64,000 bases of DNA from Manduca sexta (taxonomy: Eukaryota; Arthropoda; Insecta; Lepidoptera; Sphingidae): NCBI RefSeq assembly GCF_014839805.1, contig NC_051131.1, positions 3,336,913 through 3,400,912 on the forward strand. Reading direction: 5' to 3'. Made by a program: the position numbers and the translations under genes. Under the pieces are notes generated by a model. It saw only the letters and a list, made by a program, of their open reading frames with translations, searched no databases and was not told where the DNA came from. This document shows, piece by piece, positions 1-12,900 of the stretch (position 1 is the stretch's first letter; every line of letters starts with the position of its first letter).

Positions 1-713
1 AATTGAAAAATTCTTTTTGCGTTGGATAGCCCTTTGTTCGTGGAGTGCTATAGGCTATATATCATCACGCTATACCCAATAGGAGCGGGGCAGTAATGGC
101 TAATCTCAGGAACTACCGGTCCAAACTGAAAAAATCTTTTTGTGTTGGATAGCCCTTTATTCGTGGAGTGCTACTGGCTATATATCATCACGCTATGACC
201 AATAGGAGCGGAGCAGTAATGACTAATCTCAGGAACTACCGGTTCGAACTGAAAAATTATTTTTGTGTTGGATAGCTCTTTATTAGTGCAGTGCTATAGG
301 CTATATATCATCACGCTATGACCAATAGGAGCGGAGCAGTAATGGCTAATCTCAGGAACTACCGGTTCAAACTGAAAAAAAAAAATTGTGTTGGATAGTT
401 CTTTGTTCGTGGAGTACTATGGGGTATATATCATCACGCTATGACCAATAGGAGCGGAGCAGTAATGGCTAATCTCAGGAACTATCAGATCGAACTGAAA
501 ACAATATTTTTGTGTTGGATAGCACTTTGTTCCTGGAGTGCTATAGGCTATATATCATCACGCTATGACTAATAGGAGCGGAGCAGTAATGGCTAATCTC
601 AGGAACTACCGTGTTTGAACTGAAATATCTTTTTGTGTTGGATAGCCCTTTGTTCCTGGAGTGCTATAGGCTATATATCATCACGCTATGACCAATCGGA
701 GCGGAGCAGTAAT
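1..713. repeat. Tandem array of six ~123-bp units
   Basis: The motif GTTGGATAG recurs at about 21, 143, 267, 390, 513 and 637, giving a period of 122-124 bp. Each unit also carries a CATCACGCTATGACCAATAGG-like core (about 20 bases, positions 64-84 in the first copy) and GGAGCGGAGCAGTAATG. Copies differ by a few percent plus small indels in an A/T-rich spacer. The array enters the window already in progress and stops inside the sixth unit near 713, where it meets Helitron-like sequence. No coding potential is visible. It could be a local satellite or the internal tandem repeat of a Helitron-type element. Confidence 0.9.
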
Positions 714-719
714 GAAACA

Positions 720-1035
720 TGTTGCAAAAACGGGGAAAAATTATTAGTTTTGAGAGCTTCCGTTGCGTGCGCTGCGTAAACGGTTAAAGTTATGCAACAA
801 TGATGTATGACGGGATTATTCCTCTTAAAAATTTCTAAAAAATATATTATAAAACAAAGTCCCCCGCTGCATCTGTCTGCCTGAACGTGTTAAACTCAAA
901 AACTACCCAACGTATTAAGATGAAATTTGGTATGGAGACAGTTTGAGAGGCTCCCGGGAAACTACTAATTTTATAACGGAAAACTTTAGCCTGAAAAACT
1001 TTATAACGCGGGCGGAGCCGCGGGCAAAAGCTAGT
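720..1035 (+). mobile_element. Helitron-like non-autonomous element, 3' part
   Basis: This stretch reads like a widespread insect Helitron tail: a segment around AAAACAAAGTCCCCCGC, then a part near 925-975 with ATGAAATTTGGTATGGAGA, a GC-rich hairpin (GCGGGCGGAGCCGCGGGC at about 1007-1025), and an end AAAAGCTAGT at 1026-1035. A hairpin a few bases before CTAG(T) is typical of Helitron 3' ends. It follows the 123-bp array directly, and internal tandem repeats are known in Helentron/HINE-type elements, so array and tail may be one element. The 5' end is not identified. Confidence 0.6.
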
Positions 1036-2909
1036 CTTAAATAATTTGAATGACTAATTAAATGTAGTAACTATTAAAGGAATGTAGTCAATATTTATTT
1101 CACAATATTGTAATAAGTACTTATATAACTGAATAAAAAATATTTAAAATTCTTATGTTTTGAGGTTTTGATCATTATTAGCTCTTGCTACTATAGTATT
1201 AACATACTTAATGAACGCGTACCAATTTTCGACCAGTCTTTTTATAAGCAAATGAATTATGCAGTTTAAATAAAAATCAACTTCGGAACTCCTCTCAATA
1301 TTACGTGCAATTTCTCGAAATTTTTCACTTAGCTCTGCAGACTGGAGATATCCACATAACAGTAAAGTATTAAACACGTCATTCCTCTAATTCCCAGTTC
1401 GATACAATATTCGAAGCAAACTTCAAGAAAGCAATATGGCCACGGGGTGTTCGACACCGCGGGCCGTCGTATTCGCTCACTCGTATCTTAACGTACAAGT
1501 CGAGAGGAATTTATCTTCATTTTTCTTTGCCCATCTATTGTAGACGCTAATAACGATGTATTGGATTTTTAAGAATCTTCTAGCCTTATTTGACTCGGTT
1601 CTCTCTTCGTTTTTAATCAGAAATAATAAATCCGTAAAGTGTTTCAGAAAATAAAAGAGTACCTAGTGATCATCAATCGAGATCTTTATGCTGGTTTTAA
1701 AATATCCAAATTAATTTGACATTTGCACTAAGGCACGTACGAGAACTGCAGACTTGAGAGCTTAAAAGAAAAACTTTTATAGCTAATAAGAAACAAAGAC
1801 CAAACCGCGCACAACCAACTATACATTTTAATTTTTATTTAAAAATACTATATTTTCAACTCCATTGTTTGGTCCAGAATTTACAACAGTTTTCCGCAAC
1901 TTTGTGGTGAATAGACGTGAATTATAAAAGTGGGATAATATAAACTTTATATTTGCTAACTTTTATTTCAAACATCATCAATTTGGAAAAGTTCTCGCGG
2001 AAAATATTTTTAAAATGGGCATGATTTATTTTATGCTCAAATGAACTGCATAGAAACCACATCCACAGTTCAAAATATTCGTAAGTTAATCAAAGTTTAT
2101 TTATGTATTATGACATTGCGTTAATAAATAAAACCACATACTCATCTTCACCTCTGTTAACATTGTGTCAAAAATGCATGTATAAAGAACCTTTTCTTCA
2201 AAAATCACAAATTTACTTTTCAGATAGTTTTTCATTTTGTAGTTTAGTGCGACTATGACATGTGTATGAAGTATACTTTTGTCTGTAAGTGTGATGTTGC
2301 CGTTGCGACAAATTCTTTTACAGTAAGTAGTAGGGTGCGTAAAATTTAAATTACTTTTAATGATATTCATTTTATTCAAAACTAACTTTTTTATTTTAAA
2401 TCTACGGTTCGAATAACTATTTGTAAAGTATTATTTTCACGAATGTTGTTTCCTTAGTAACGTAATGTCTAAAAATCCTATATAAATAGTCATCGTCTGA
2501 ATATCAGATTGATATAGATTGCACGGCGAGAGGTACTTATAATCCGATTCCTTTGTCTTGTCAAATAAGTACTACATCAATATACATTGATAGTAAACAA
2601 AATAGTAAAAGTTGGCTACCCGACGTTAATGAAAAACGCGTCTTACGCCTACAAAGTTTAGAGCGACATCACTTGTACACATTCGGAGCACGTTCGCCAA
2701 TCTGAAGGCATTGGCTTCATAAGTTTTAATTACGAATGTAAAAATTAAATATTCAGACCTAAAATTAAACTAAATACCGTGTTAAATACACATCACAATA
2801 AAGTTAATTGGCACGGAGGATTAATTTATCTTTTAATTAACATCTTTCTTAGCTGTTCTACAACAATTATATATTAAAGTAGGATTTATAAAGTAATTAT
2901 TTTATTTAG
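1036..2909. other. Intergenic, no gene seen
   Basis: This is AT-rich sequence. Open frames are short, lack homology I recognise, and several depend on GTG/TTG starts. No RNA gene or repeat end was recognised. Confidence 0.5.
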
Positions 2910-3060
2910 GTAATGTTTTATTATTTATTTATTTAGCACTTCATATACAATAGTATACAGGCGGATTTAATTTCATATGCATTCTCTACCAGTCAACCTT
3001 AGGGTGGTGTAGAGATTATCATGGTAGATATTATTCTGCAAGGCAACTAAAAATTAGAAG
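2910..3060 (-). repeat. LINE-like 3' tail fragment (minus orientation)
   Basis: The run TATTTATTTAGCACTTCATA, followed near 2960 by GGCGGATTTAAT, then CATTCTCTACCAGTCAACC and a GGTGGTGTAGAGAT piece, resembles the reverse complement of non-LTR retrotransposon 3' ends common in insects. Only the tail is present and no reverse transcriptase is seen nearby. Recognition is from memory of the family pattern; a repeat-library search would settle it. Confidence 0.45.
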
Positions 3061-5690
3061 GACCCCAAATTATGTAAACTAAGCTATGTTCTTATAGTAA
3101 TTATCTCAGCTATGCAAGCTAGGTTAACTGGTTTAATTTTCGGTCAACCGGCATTAATATTAATTACTCAACACACACAAGGTATTGTGCAAATTACAGG
3201 AAAGTCGGCCACTATTGCAGCTACGAGGTGAAACTGGACAAATGGACAATTTGGGATGTAGGTAGCGGGAATTACCAAGTCAAATGTGTTTTGTGGAGCG
3301 ACGAGTGGCGTCCGCGTGGCCTGATGAATGCGCGATGAGGCAAATGCTACAAATAAAATGTCCAGTGTTCTGTGGACGCGGTGTCCGTAAAACCAACATT
3401 GAAACCAGCTGACGTTGTTTGCCGCCCAGCGTTTGCATTTCATGAATTTGTAATTTTTTCTTCTATTGTGAAACTAAACCTTTCGCAAATGCACATTGAA
3501 TTTATTCGATGGAAACGAATACTTGAAACGTTTTTGTCTACTTTATTAATGCGAACGTATTTCAATATTTGTTGAAAGCAAACACAGAGCTAGTGTGAAT
3601 GAAATTTAACTGAAATAATATGAATGTTATGAATATTCCGGATAAAAACATATTAAGACTTCTAGTCCGAGATAGGTCATTCACGCGGGCGGAGCTGTGA
3701 TCTGCAAAAGTTCTACATAATTATCCCACGATCTTCTATGTAGTACACACATGCCTAAAGCAAATTACAATATCTTCAGTTATGATTAGGTGATAGCAAC
3801 AAAGAAATAGTATTGTTTTAGCTCTGTTTACTTCCACAAACATTACAATAAGTTTCAATAGCTGTAGATACCCGTACGTATAAAATAAACTTGGTAAAAG
3901 ATCTAATACAATGAGGGCCCGAGGGTACGAAGCTCTACAACTCCCCAAACTTCCCCGCTCCTTGAGAAACCCAAACAAGTTCAATTAAGATTGCTAAAAT
4001 ATAAATAAAATTGGACGGTGAGATTACTTTATTATAAATATCTGAGGTATCCTAGAGTCACGACTCGTATTTTTTGTTAAGAAGCTACGTACTTATTTGT
4101 AAAATATGTATACCTACATTAATACTTTTAAAAATATCTCAAGACGAAAATCTCCACTAAAACCTTAACAATACTATTATAAGTTAATAGAAACGCTGTC
4201 TACCAATATGTCTGTTTATAAGAAAAAACTACCTCCCACAGCAGTAATAAAGTAATAAAAAAGTTAGTGCAGATCGGAGTTGCCCGAGGAGAACCATAAA
4301 GAAACGAGACGACTCCTTAGCGGATAGTGAGTGGTGATATTTTACTAGAAAATTACATTCTTTACCTTCACTTAGAGTATGCCGTACCTTCGTATATTAA
4401 AAAATAGACTGACAAATACATAGATTACCTGGGACCGTAGACAAAATGTCTTACTACAATCTTTAGCAATAGACTTATCGTTAAGATATGTCATTCCTAT
4501 ACGTATTATGTTTTCTATTAGCGTTAAAGGTTTTAGAAAGGCATCCATGTAAAAACCCTGATGTGTATTTAAACCGACCGTCTATATCAGTAGTAACTAC
4601 TACAAAATAGAATGGTCAGCGTTGCGTTGGATTTCTTGAAAATTCTCGAACAGAAACCCTAATAATCACTCAGTACTAGAAGGATTGTGTATGAACTGTC
4701 GACTTATAACGATGTTCAGGGAATGTTTAACCAATCAAATAAATTTTTAGATACATATTTACGTATATTAAGAATTGTTACACAAAAGCATAGTGGTTTA
4801 TAAATACCTCTCCGTCAGGATCGAATCTCGGAAGAGAAAAAATCGGCGCAGAGCAATCTTCGTTGTATAATGCCAATAGCGCGAATGATTGGATACCAAC
4901 CATCTTTCTTACGGTCAGATAAGGGAAATTGAACCATAAAAAGTTCACAATCGTAAGACATAAGAGTGACAGGAAATACGGGAGGCGAAACAAGGTCTGA
5001 TATGATGTGTCAAAGGTAACAAGGTGAAGATTGGATGGAAATAGTTACATAGACAGAAATCCAATAAATAGAGGGCCTGATTCTGTATTTAGAATCAAAT
5101 AATATATTTATTATTTATTTCGATTGAAAATCAATTACTCTTGAATACGTAGGTAGTTACTTCTACGAAGAAATTAAACTTCAAACAATCCGCAATGAAG
5201 GAACCGACCTATTAGTATTTTTCTTTTGAACCGCCCAAGCCAAACGTTACAGCTTTTAGTTTTCCTTCCCAATAACTCACGAGCTTAATCTGAAATTTGA
5301 TACATTTTTGATATCGAAGGTGTAAAAAATCACTACGATACATATAAAATCTTATATCTAAGTATATACAAGTATATATATACTACTATATTATATAGAT
5401 AACAAAGAAATATCGAGATACACTAAAATAGGCATCCTGAAACGTACGTATACGTCCTAAAATATTTAGAGCATCGTCATGTAAAGAAAATACATGAACA
5501 AAATGAGAAACGCTTGTGTTCAACAAATACCAAAAACAATAGCGATGTTATCGCAGCGCAGGATTTCAATTTAACAGAATCTCTTTTATCTGTTGACACT
5601 GTCTGCCTGACAAAACCCTTGGAATAATGCGAATAACGAATGAACAAAAGAGCATCAAATAGCGAAAATCGAATCTGTAATAAATACTAG
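3061..5690. other. Intergenic, possible degraded Helitron tail at ~3684-3712
   Basis: No supported gene. The segment CACGCGGGCGGAGCTG near 3682 followed by GCAAAAGTTCTA resembles the hairpin and tail at 1007-1035 but is diverged, so it may be an old Helitron remnant. A somewhat GC-richer patch lies at 3170-3460; it holds a minus-strand open frame without recognisable homology. Confidence 0.35.
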
Positions 5691-5694
5691 TGGT

Positions 5695-6010
5695 GATAAC
5701 ATAGTTGGGTGTGGAACGGACTACCGACACCAATATCCGCAGGTTGAAATCCTAAGGGCACACACCTTTAACTTTTCTAAAATGATGTGTATTCTTTGTG
5801 AATTATGGCTTGCTTTAATGGTGAAGGAAAAAATCGAGAGGAAACCTCATACCTGAGAAGTTTTCTGTAGGAATTTTGATGGTGTGTGAAGTCTACTAAT
5901 TCGCACTAGGCGTGGTGGACTAAGGCATAATTTATCTCAGTCGTAGAGGAGGCCTGTGCCTAGCAGTGGGACAGTATATAATACAGGCCTGATATTATTA
6001 GTATCAAAAT
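5695..6010 (+). mobile_element. tRNA-type SINE (lepidopteran)
   Basis: The left part (about 5700-5760) has a box-B-like GGTTGAAATCC at about 5743, matching the Pol III consensus GGTTCRANNCC. It is followed by the conserved body with GGTGAAGGAAAAAATCGAGAGG (start ~5820), GGTGTGTGAAGTCTACTAAT (5881) and CGTGGTGGACTAAGGC (5910), then the tail GTGGGACAGTATATAATACA (5965) and an AT-rich end. This order matches a SINE family common in moths and butterflies. Target-site duplications were not resolved. Confidence 0.7.
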
Positions 6011-9000
6011 AAATAATCATTTTAACAGAACTTAATATGACTGAATATATCATTGTAAATAACATATGCATACAAATTATATAGGTAACTTATGAAGCAA
6101 GAAACAGCGTATTCAATTTTCGGACTTAGATCTAATATACAAAGTCAACGAAAAATTTTAATTTCATAGGTCCTAAATTCATGAACGCACGATCCACGGT
6201 CAAGATAAGACGATATTTCGAATTGATTGATTTAAATAATTGTTAATATTAGCAATTAACATTTGGCATGAATAGTGAACATAAATAAGCAATGAAACAT
6301 TATAAACATATAAAGATGGATATCAGAATTCGCACACCAGTCGAGAAGGGCTATACAATTTCTGGGTTTTGAGCCTCTCAAGTTCTCAGGTTACGGGACG
6401 CTGTTTACTGAATATTTCCAACTTACACAATATAGTTGAATTAAATGACTCGAGTCCCTTAGCAACAATAACTTTTAGCGACGTCCTAATGGTGTCTGTT
6501 ACAAGAAGATAAAATAACATTGTTTGTCAAAGAAAATTACTATCAAAAGTCTCAAAGAACATTGTTAATTAATCCTTAATCTGTTTTGGCAAAAACGGTA
6601 AATTGACTTCGACGTCAAAACAATTCTGTCTAATGTCCAAAGCATTTTCTTTCTACAACTTAGGTTAGTAACGTCCGCTCTGCTGAATTGACAAGAACGA
6701 GTGTAATCATTGCCGCGTTTTTTTACGTTTTTATAGCCAAAATGAGACTGTCATCAAATGCGTAAGGAATCACGAGGGCATTTAATGGAGCAGAAAAAGT
6801 GCTTCAAACGCTCTTAGATAAGGGTTGCGTAAATTCCACGCTTGTACCATCCGTGAATATTCATACATTTTTGCAGTCAATCACCTAAAGAGGGGCGCAT
6901 TATTCCACTAAATTAACTTTTTCACACGTAATATCACTATCACTTTAAGTAAAATTATGTACACATTAATATTTACGTATATTTTGTAATGTAATGTACA
7001 TATAATAGCCGTATGCAGAGAAAAATAAACCATTTTACAAAAAAAAATTAAATACATTTTCCGCAAGCTCGCGAATTATGCACTATTTGGACTGTAAACT
7101 TTAACAAGATCAAGACTGCAGCGGTCATTAACTAAAGAGTAAACCGGCGTACAAAATGGTTCACCGATGGTTTGCAAGAGCTTATAACTCGACTGAGTTG
7201 GAACGAATAATAGCCAACATTACAACTTTCCTTCTTTGTTCAAGTTTAAACGTTATTGACGCGGCTGTCGAGTTTTTCATAACTCCAACAATATTTCATC
7301 TATTGTAAGGGAAAATTCATAAAATCCCATTGTTATGATAAATTGTTAACAAAAAATATGTATTATGTACCCGAATGAGTACCGCTTGATTGTAAAGCGT
7401 CTTCTTCGAAAATTGGAAAGTATGACTTAAAAGGATAATGAAAAAAATGAAACATACGTTGACAAATACTATAGGATCACATCAAAGAGCATTACAATAC
7501 TGACCAGATACAAAATTCACAGACATTGTGAAGAGACAGCGCGTTCTTCTTAGTATTCTCTATCAAGTTTAGTTATCATAGGAGTGAGGTGCCTTTCGAG
7601 AAATTATTTAGAATAATATGTGCCTACCTTAGTACCTAGTAAAACCTTGATTTCATCTCCAGCTACTCAAAGTCCACATTTATTTAATCAGCTTCCTCTT
7701 GCAGTACCTCCGTTTTTCGTTTTTATAGAGCCATACGATATAGAGACCTTTAAAAGACTTTTATAATTATATTTACATATTTTAAAACGTGTACATTACA
7801 AAATTGCAGCAATGAAACAGTTCGTTAAAACTTTCTCACACGTGTCGATTTGTTTAGACAAAGTTAAATGAGAAAAGTCCACTGTGGTTTATTTATTTTC
7901 CTCATGTTTCTGTCCCATTCCATTACGTTCGGCGCGAAATTAATGAATAAAATTTTAATCGCTGGACATTCACAAGGGATTCCCTTAACATAATACATGT
8001 GCGATTACGCAATATATATTAAGACAGGAAAGTAATAAATGCAATGTAATCTATGATTAATGTATTGTAATCAAAATGAAAAGCTATAACTTACATAAAA
8101 ATACACGTTTATGGCCGGTTTTTCTATTTCAAATGTCATTAAGTAAGTATTATTTTACAAGTTATAGTATGAGCTGTTTACTTAGAACACTGCAGTCCTC
8201 TTGATTTGACCATGCATAATTTAAATCGTCATCTATGTCATGTTTCAAATGAATGAATACCTATATAGTCATGTAAGTGAGTATGAAAGGGAAAAAGCCC
8301 GATTATTAGGTACCCAATCTTAGTTTGAATTAATTATACTGGTCCAGTTTTTTTAATAGTCGCCGTAGCCGAATTCGACTAGGAAGATTTAAATTATTTT
8401 AACATGTTTAAATTATTTTAACTTTCCACAAACATCACAACTATAATTATACTAAGGTAATTAATAATTATACATCTAAGTAGAAGTATAACTTAAAATA
8501 ATAAAAATCCCGTCGACTGAGGACTATGCCAATCTCCAATACTTAGGCATTATACGAAAGTAACGATATATTTATCTTACAACAAAAAGTATCTGTTAAA
8601 ATTATCTAAAAAGGGTAACAACTCACGCGTAAGATACACAAGAAAGTAAATTTATTTTGTAACATTGAACCTATAAAAATATATCCTTAGCTAAAGCAAT
8701 AACAAACACTAAATGAGTTCATAAATAACTCCCTGATGGACTGAAATCTCCGGCGAAGATAAACTAAAAACCTAAGAAAACAAAGACAATATTTAATACT
8801 GTTTTTTTCTGCAGAGGAGCAATAAATCACGACTAAGAATTATAGAAAAGATAGTTAATTAGCAAAGTTAATACTTAAATCGTTTTCCATGCCAACGACA
8901 CCGGTAAGTTACTCACTATGTTGTAGTTATTTACGGCATATAATTATGAAACTGTTGAATAGTGAAAACACTTTTGTCGTTGCATCTTAATACCGCAAAA

Positions 9001-9709
9001 ATTAACTTATGTATTATGTAACGAATGACGAACAAATTACTAACTTGTTACACACGACTATCAATGTCCAGTAATCGAACATGTTGAAATTATATTAAAT
9101 AATACATTTTTCTATTGAATACGTTTAGCCGCTCACAATATACAGCTTCTAGAACCTTAATAGTATTAATACACATTTATAAACCTGAAAAAATTAAGTT
9201 TAAGTAAAAACGATAAAATGGTAAACGTGTCCATTATTTTGTCGATAAAAAATAAAATTACATTACTGGTCCGTAAACGATCAACAATTTAGTTCTGGGA
9301 CCTTTTTCACTTGAGTGGGTAATGGGTTTCGAAATTTACATAAAAGGTTACATACAGGTTCTAAAAAATGATTAACGGTTTGTGCCAAATCTTTCTATTT
9401 GAATGTTGTTCAATATACACAAAATAATAGGCTTTCGGAACGTAATAATATTTGCTGTGATAACAATTTTTTACGCGCCAACAGACATTGCGGGACATCG
9501 ACTACTTCGTTCAACCTAGATTATGTTGACTTAGCCTCACCTCACTCCATGCCAATGTATACTTTAGCTTTGAGATAAAACACGTGAACGCGAGCACTAT
9601 CGATAAGCTGCATTCTGCAATATAAAATAACAATAGATAATGTTTATAACGATGCCGTATAATATCTAGTCTCAAATAGAATACTCCATCGTTTCTAAGA
9701 ATTCAGAAC
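6011..9709. other. Intergenic, no gene seen
   Basis: This is AT-rich DNA without credible open frames, splice-bounded exons or recognisable repeat ends. It may contain introns or distal regulatory DNA of genes outside the window. Confidence 0.4.
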
Positions 9710-9717
9710 ATGATATG

Positions 9718-9977
9718 CAGTCCTGGATTTATAAATAGGCTGTACAGGCCGCGGCCTATAGGCGGCAGCCTCTTAGGGGCGGCAGAGTTCCGAGTACGAT
9801 CACTCGATTTAATTAATCATTCGTTTATTTAACTTTAGTGCCTTCCATAATACAAACATATGGAAAATTATTAAGTATTTTAGAAACCTACATACATACA
9901 TATGTACATAAACCTACCAACATGGGGCGGCGGAAATAAAGTGGCCTACACTCATAAAAAATATATATCCGGCACTG
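9718..9977. mobile_element. hAT-like MITE, 260 bp
   Basis: The ends are inverted repeats. The left end reads CAGTCCTGGATTTATAAAT and the reverse complement of the right end reads CAGTGCCGGATATATATTT. The flanking 8-mers are ATGATATG (9710-9717) and ATTATATG (9978-9985), a 7/8 match that fits the 8-bp target duplication of hAT elements. The interior has GC-rich blocks (GGCCGCGGCC at 9747, GGGGCGGCAG near 9776, GGGGCGGCGG near 9924) and no transposase. Class is inferred from the termini and duplication length only. Confidence 0.6.
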
Positions 9978-9985
9978 ATTATATG

Positions 9986-12900
9986 GAATACTTGCTATAG
10001 AATTTTGTACAGGCATAAATGCGATAAAATGGTAACTGCTGGTAAAGATAATATTATGCTTTACATCCTAGGTTACATAGAACGAAATACATTAGGTCAT
10101 TGGATAAGACTGTGAAGATCGCATTGAAGACTCTCACCCACAAAAGACCCTGTCTCATATGCGTCAAATAATTTCACCTTTGTTTAGTAACCAAGTAAAC
10201 AGCATTATATTACATTGCGGAGTGCATAGAGACTCGTGAATATCCGCAATACATTTTGTATAACAACACCGGAAATGAGCTGCCAATGGAATATTCTCTA
10301 ACTTGGCTCCTCTAACAGAATGCATAACATTTTATTGAAAACTGCATGGAAGCACATTCAATATTATAAATATTGGTATTGGCAAAATAATACTATTTTT
10401 ACTTTGAAGTGGTTGGATTTACATGAATTATGATGCTCAATTCAAAGGTCACTTTTCTTGACCTGAATTAAATTTGTAAATTTGCTACAAAACTAACTGA
10501 ACAAGTTCAAAACTTCGAAACACTTCGATACAAAGTTTAATTGAACCATGTTTTTTGTGTAATAAAGTAAATCCATTTTATTTTACTTTTATAAAAATTG
10601 GTGAAAACACAAGATTGTATAGGCGATTTGAATTTTTTAATTTGTTTAACTACATACGTAGCTGACTAAAAAGTTTCAACTATAGAAGTTACCTAGTTAG
10701 TTGACGTAATTTGTACTATTTTATCTGAACTTTTATTTTATCACAAACCTGAACAATTAGTCCTTGTTCCCGAAGCCGTGTATGTAATAATATATTACTG
10801 TAGACATTATCATTTATCATACATAGATGTAATTAATAATGTTGTATGGAATCAAATTAACCTATAACGCTTTCTACATCCATTAACCTACACTACAGCA
10901 ATTGTGGGCCAAAACCTCTTAATCAATAATCAAAAGAACAAAGGCGTTTACCCTTACGATATTTATAATCTTAATTGACATGGCGAACCCGAAGAATATT
11001 CCTCTTCACTATTATATCAAAACACATAACTTGGAAGATTATTGGAGAATAAAGATTTAATACCTATCGTTTATTACTATGATCAGGTCAGCATCACCTT
11101 TACGTCCCATCTCTCACCCTAGTATCTTGATATGAAAGATGGATAGTGCCTATCATTTATTTCAATATCTGCCTCATAAAAGGCCGTAAGGCTGATCATA
11201 AAAGTCATAACAGTTTTGTTCTAGGCAGGTGGAGCCTTTATTGTTTACTTTGCGGACATAAGCCAGTTACTGAAGTGCTAGGATTACACTTATGTACTAT
11301 AATTTTATGTGCGCATAAAAAAACAAACTTAGAAAAGTTGTTGAAACGAAATTTTCCGAGTAAAATGGGTCATAGAGCGGCGCGGAGGTGATTAGTTATA
11401 ATGATGAAATTAAAATTGTTGATAATTTGAAACTTTGTTGCGTGATTAATAACATTTACAATTCTTATGGGACTTTTAGAATTGTAAATGCCAATGGGAA
11501 TGAAATTTACATATGACAATATACATATGTATTACCTTAATTTCGCGGAAAGTTGATTACGTCCAATAGAAAAGTAAGAGTTGTATAAACTGTAATTAAG
11601 AGGGGTACGGGGACGCATCACGGCTGGCCGTGACGTCACTGACCATGACCCACTCATCCGCCACTTCCCCTTTATCCGATGCGTTCAATATCTTCGTTCT
11701 CACGCCGAATTAGTAAATGAAAAACTATCCCGAGAAAAAATATTGATAAAACGTATCTATTCGTAAACTACCCTTGAAATTGACATTTTATTTTGCAGAC
11801 TATAATTATAAGTACGCAGTACGGAATTTTGAATATTAAGATAAAATCAGCCGACTTGGAAACCTTCATTTATTAGGGCATTATATTAGAGACATATAAA
11901 GTTCTAAAAAAATTCAAACAATATTAAACGCAACGAAAAGGTATACCTATGTACAGATCTAAATCAAAGAAGTACATACCTGTATACAAAAAAAACGTAA
12001 GTAACCAAAATGTATCTCTATAAAATGTACGGCGCTATTGCCGAATTTAGGTAAAAAAAATAATTTAACTAAATTTGCATTTGTTATTATGATAATTTTG
12101 GGAAATAATTGAAATCGGTGATCAATGTTTAGATATCATTTTTTAACATATAATCTCAGAATAGTTTCTACAGTTTTGTTACTCTGCCAGCTTCCTGGAA
12201 TATTGTACACCGCACAACTTCGACACAGAATACTTACCTATTTGCTTAAGACAGATCTATGAATTCGCCGAACAATTCATGTCGGTTTTGTGTCTAGCCT
12301 CCGGTATGAGACGAAATATTTTTAGCCGTCGGAGCGCCTTTAATAGAAATATTTATTTGGTATTTATTAAAGAATATTGCACGTTATATTTTTGAGTTTT
12401 TTTACCGCGTTACTTTTCTGAGATAAAGTTGTACTGACTCCAGGAAAAAATACCGTAATATGTATTAAGTACTTATATTTTTATCCAGGGCATAGCATGG
12501 AATTGACGTTATTTCATGAATATCCGTTTAGCAGCTTCTGCGTTTCCTTCTAACAAATATCTAAGCATAATAAAACTTACGCATCTAGTTACCTATAGCT
12601 AATATTGTAGTTAATAAGTACTTAATTGTATCTAAGATTGGATTTAGTCAAGACTCTATCCTTATAAAAGACCAATCAAAGACAAGACGAAATTTAATAT
12701 GTGACCTAGACTGCAGCTATTATGTTTTTTATCAAGTAACACTTTTTCTGCGGCGCCAAACAAAGATCCACCTTGCAGCCATTACGCACGGGTCGTGTTA
12801 TCCCGCTCTGGCGTTCGGCTCCACGACTCGAGTGCGGCATTACACACCACATGCATTTTCGGGGACCCTACCCTCGACTCAGTGAGGCGCAACGCCAAAC

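Noticed and set aside
3168..3443. 91-codon minus-strand frame in a GC-richer patch
   Set aside because: No homology recognised, no convincing splice sites, and an overlapping plus-strand frame. Left as a conservation question.
4271..4280. AGATCGGAG resembling a sequencing adapter start
   Set aside because: Only nine bases match and the following bases diverge, so it is chance.
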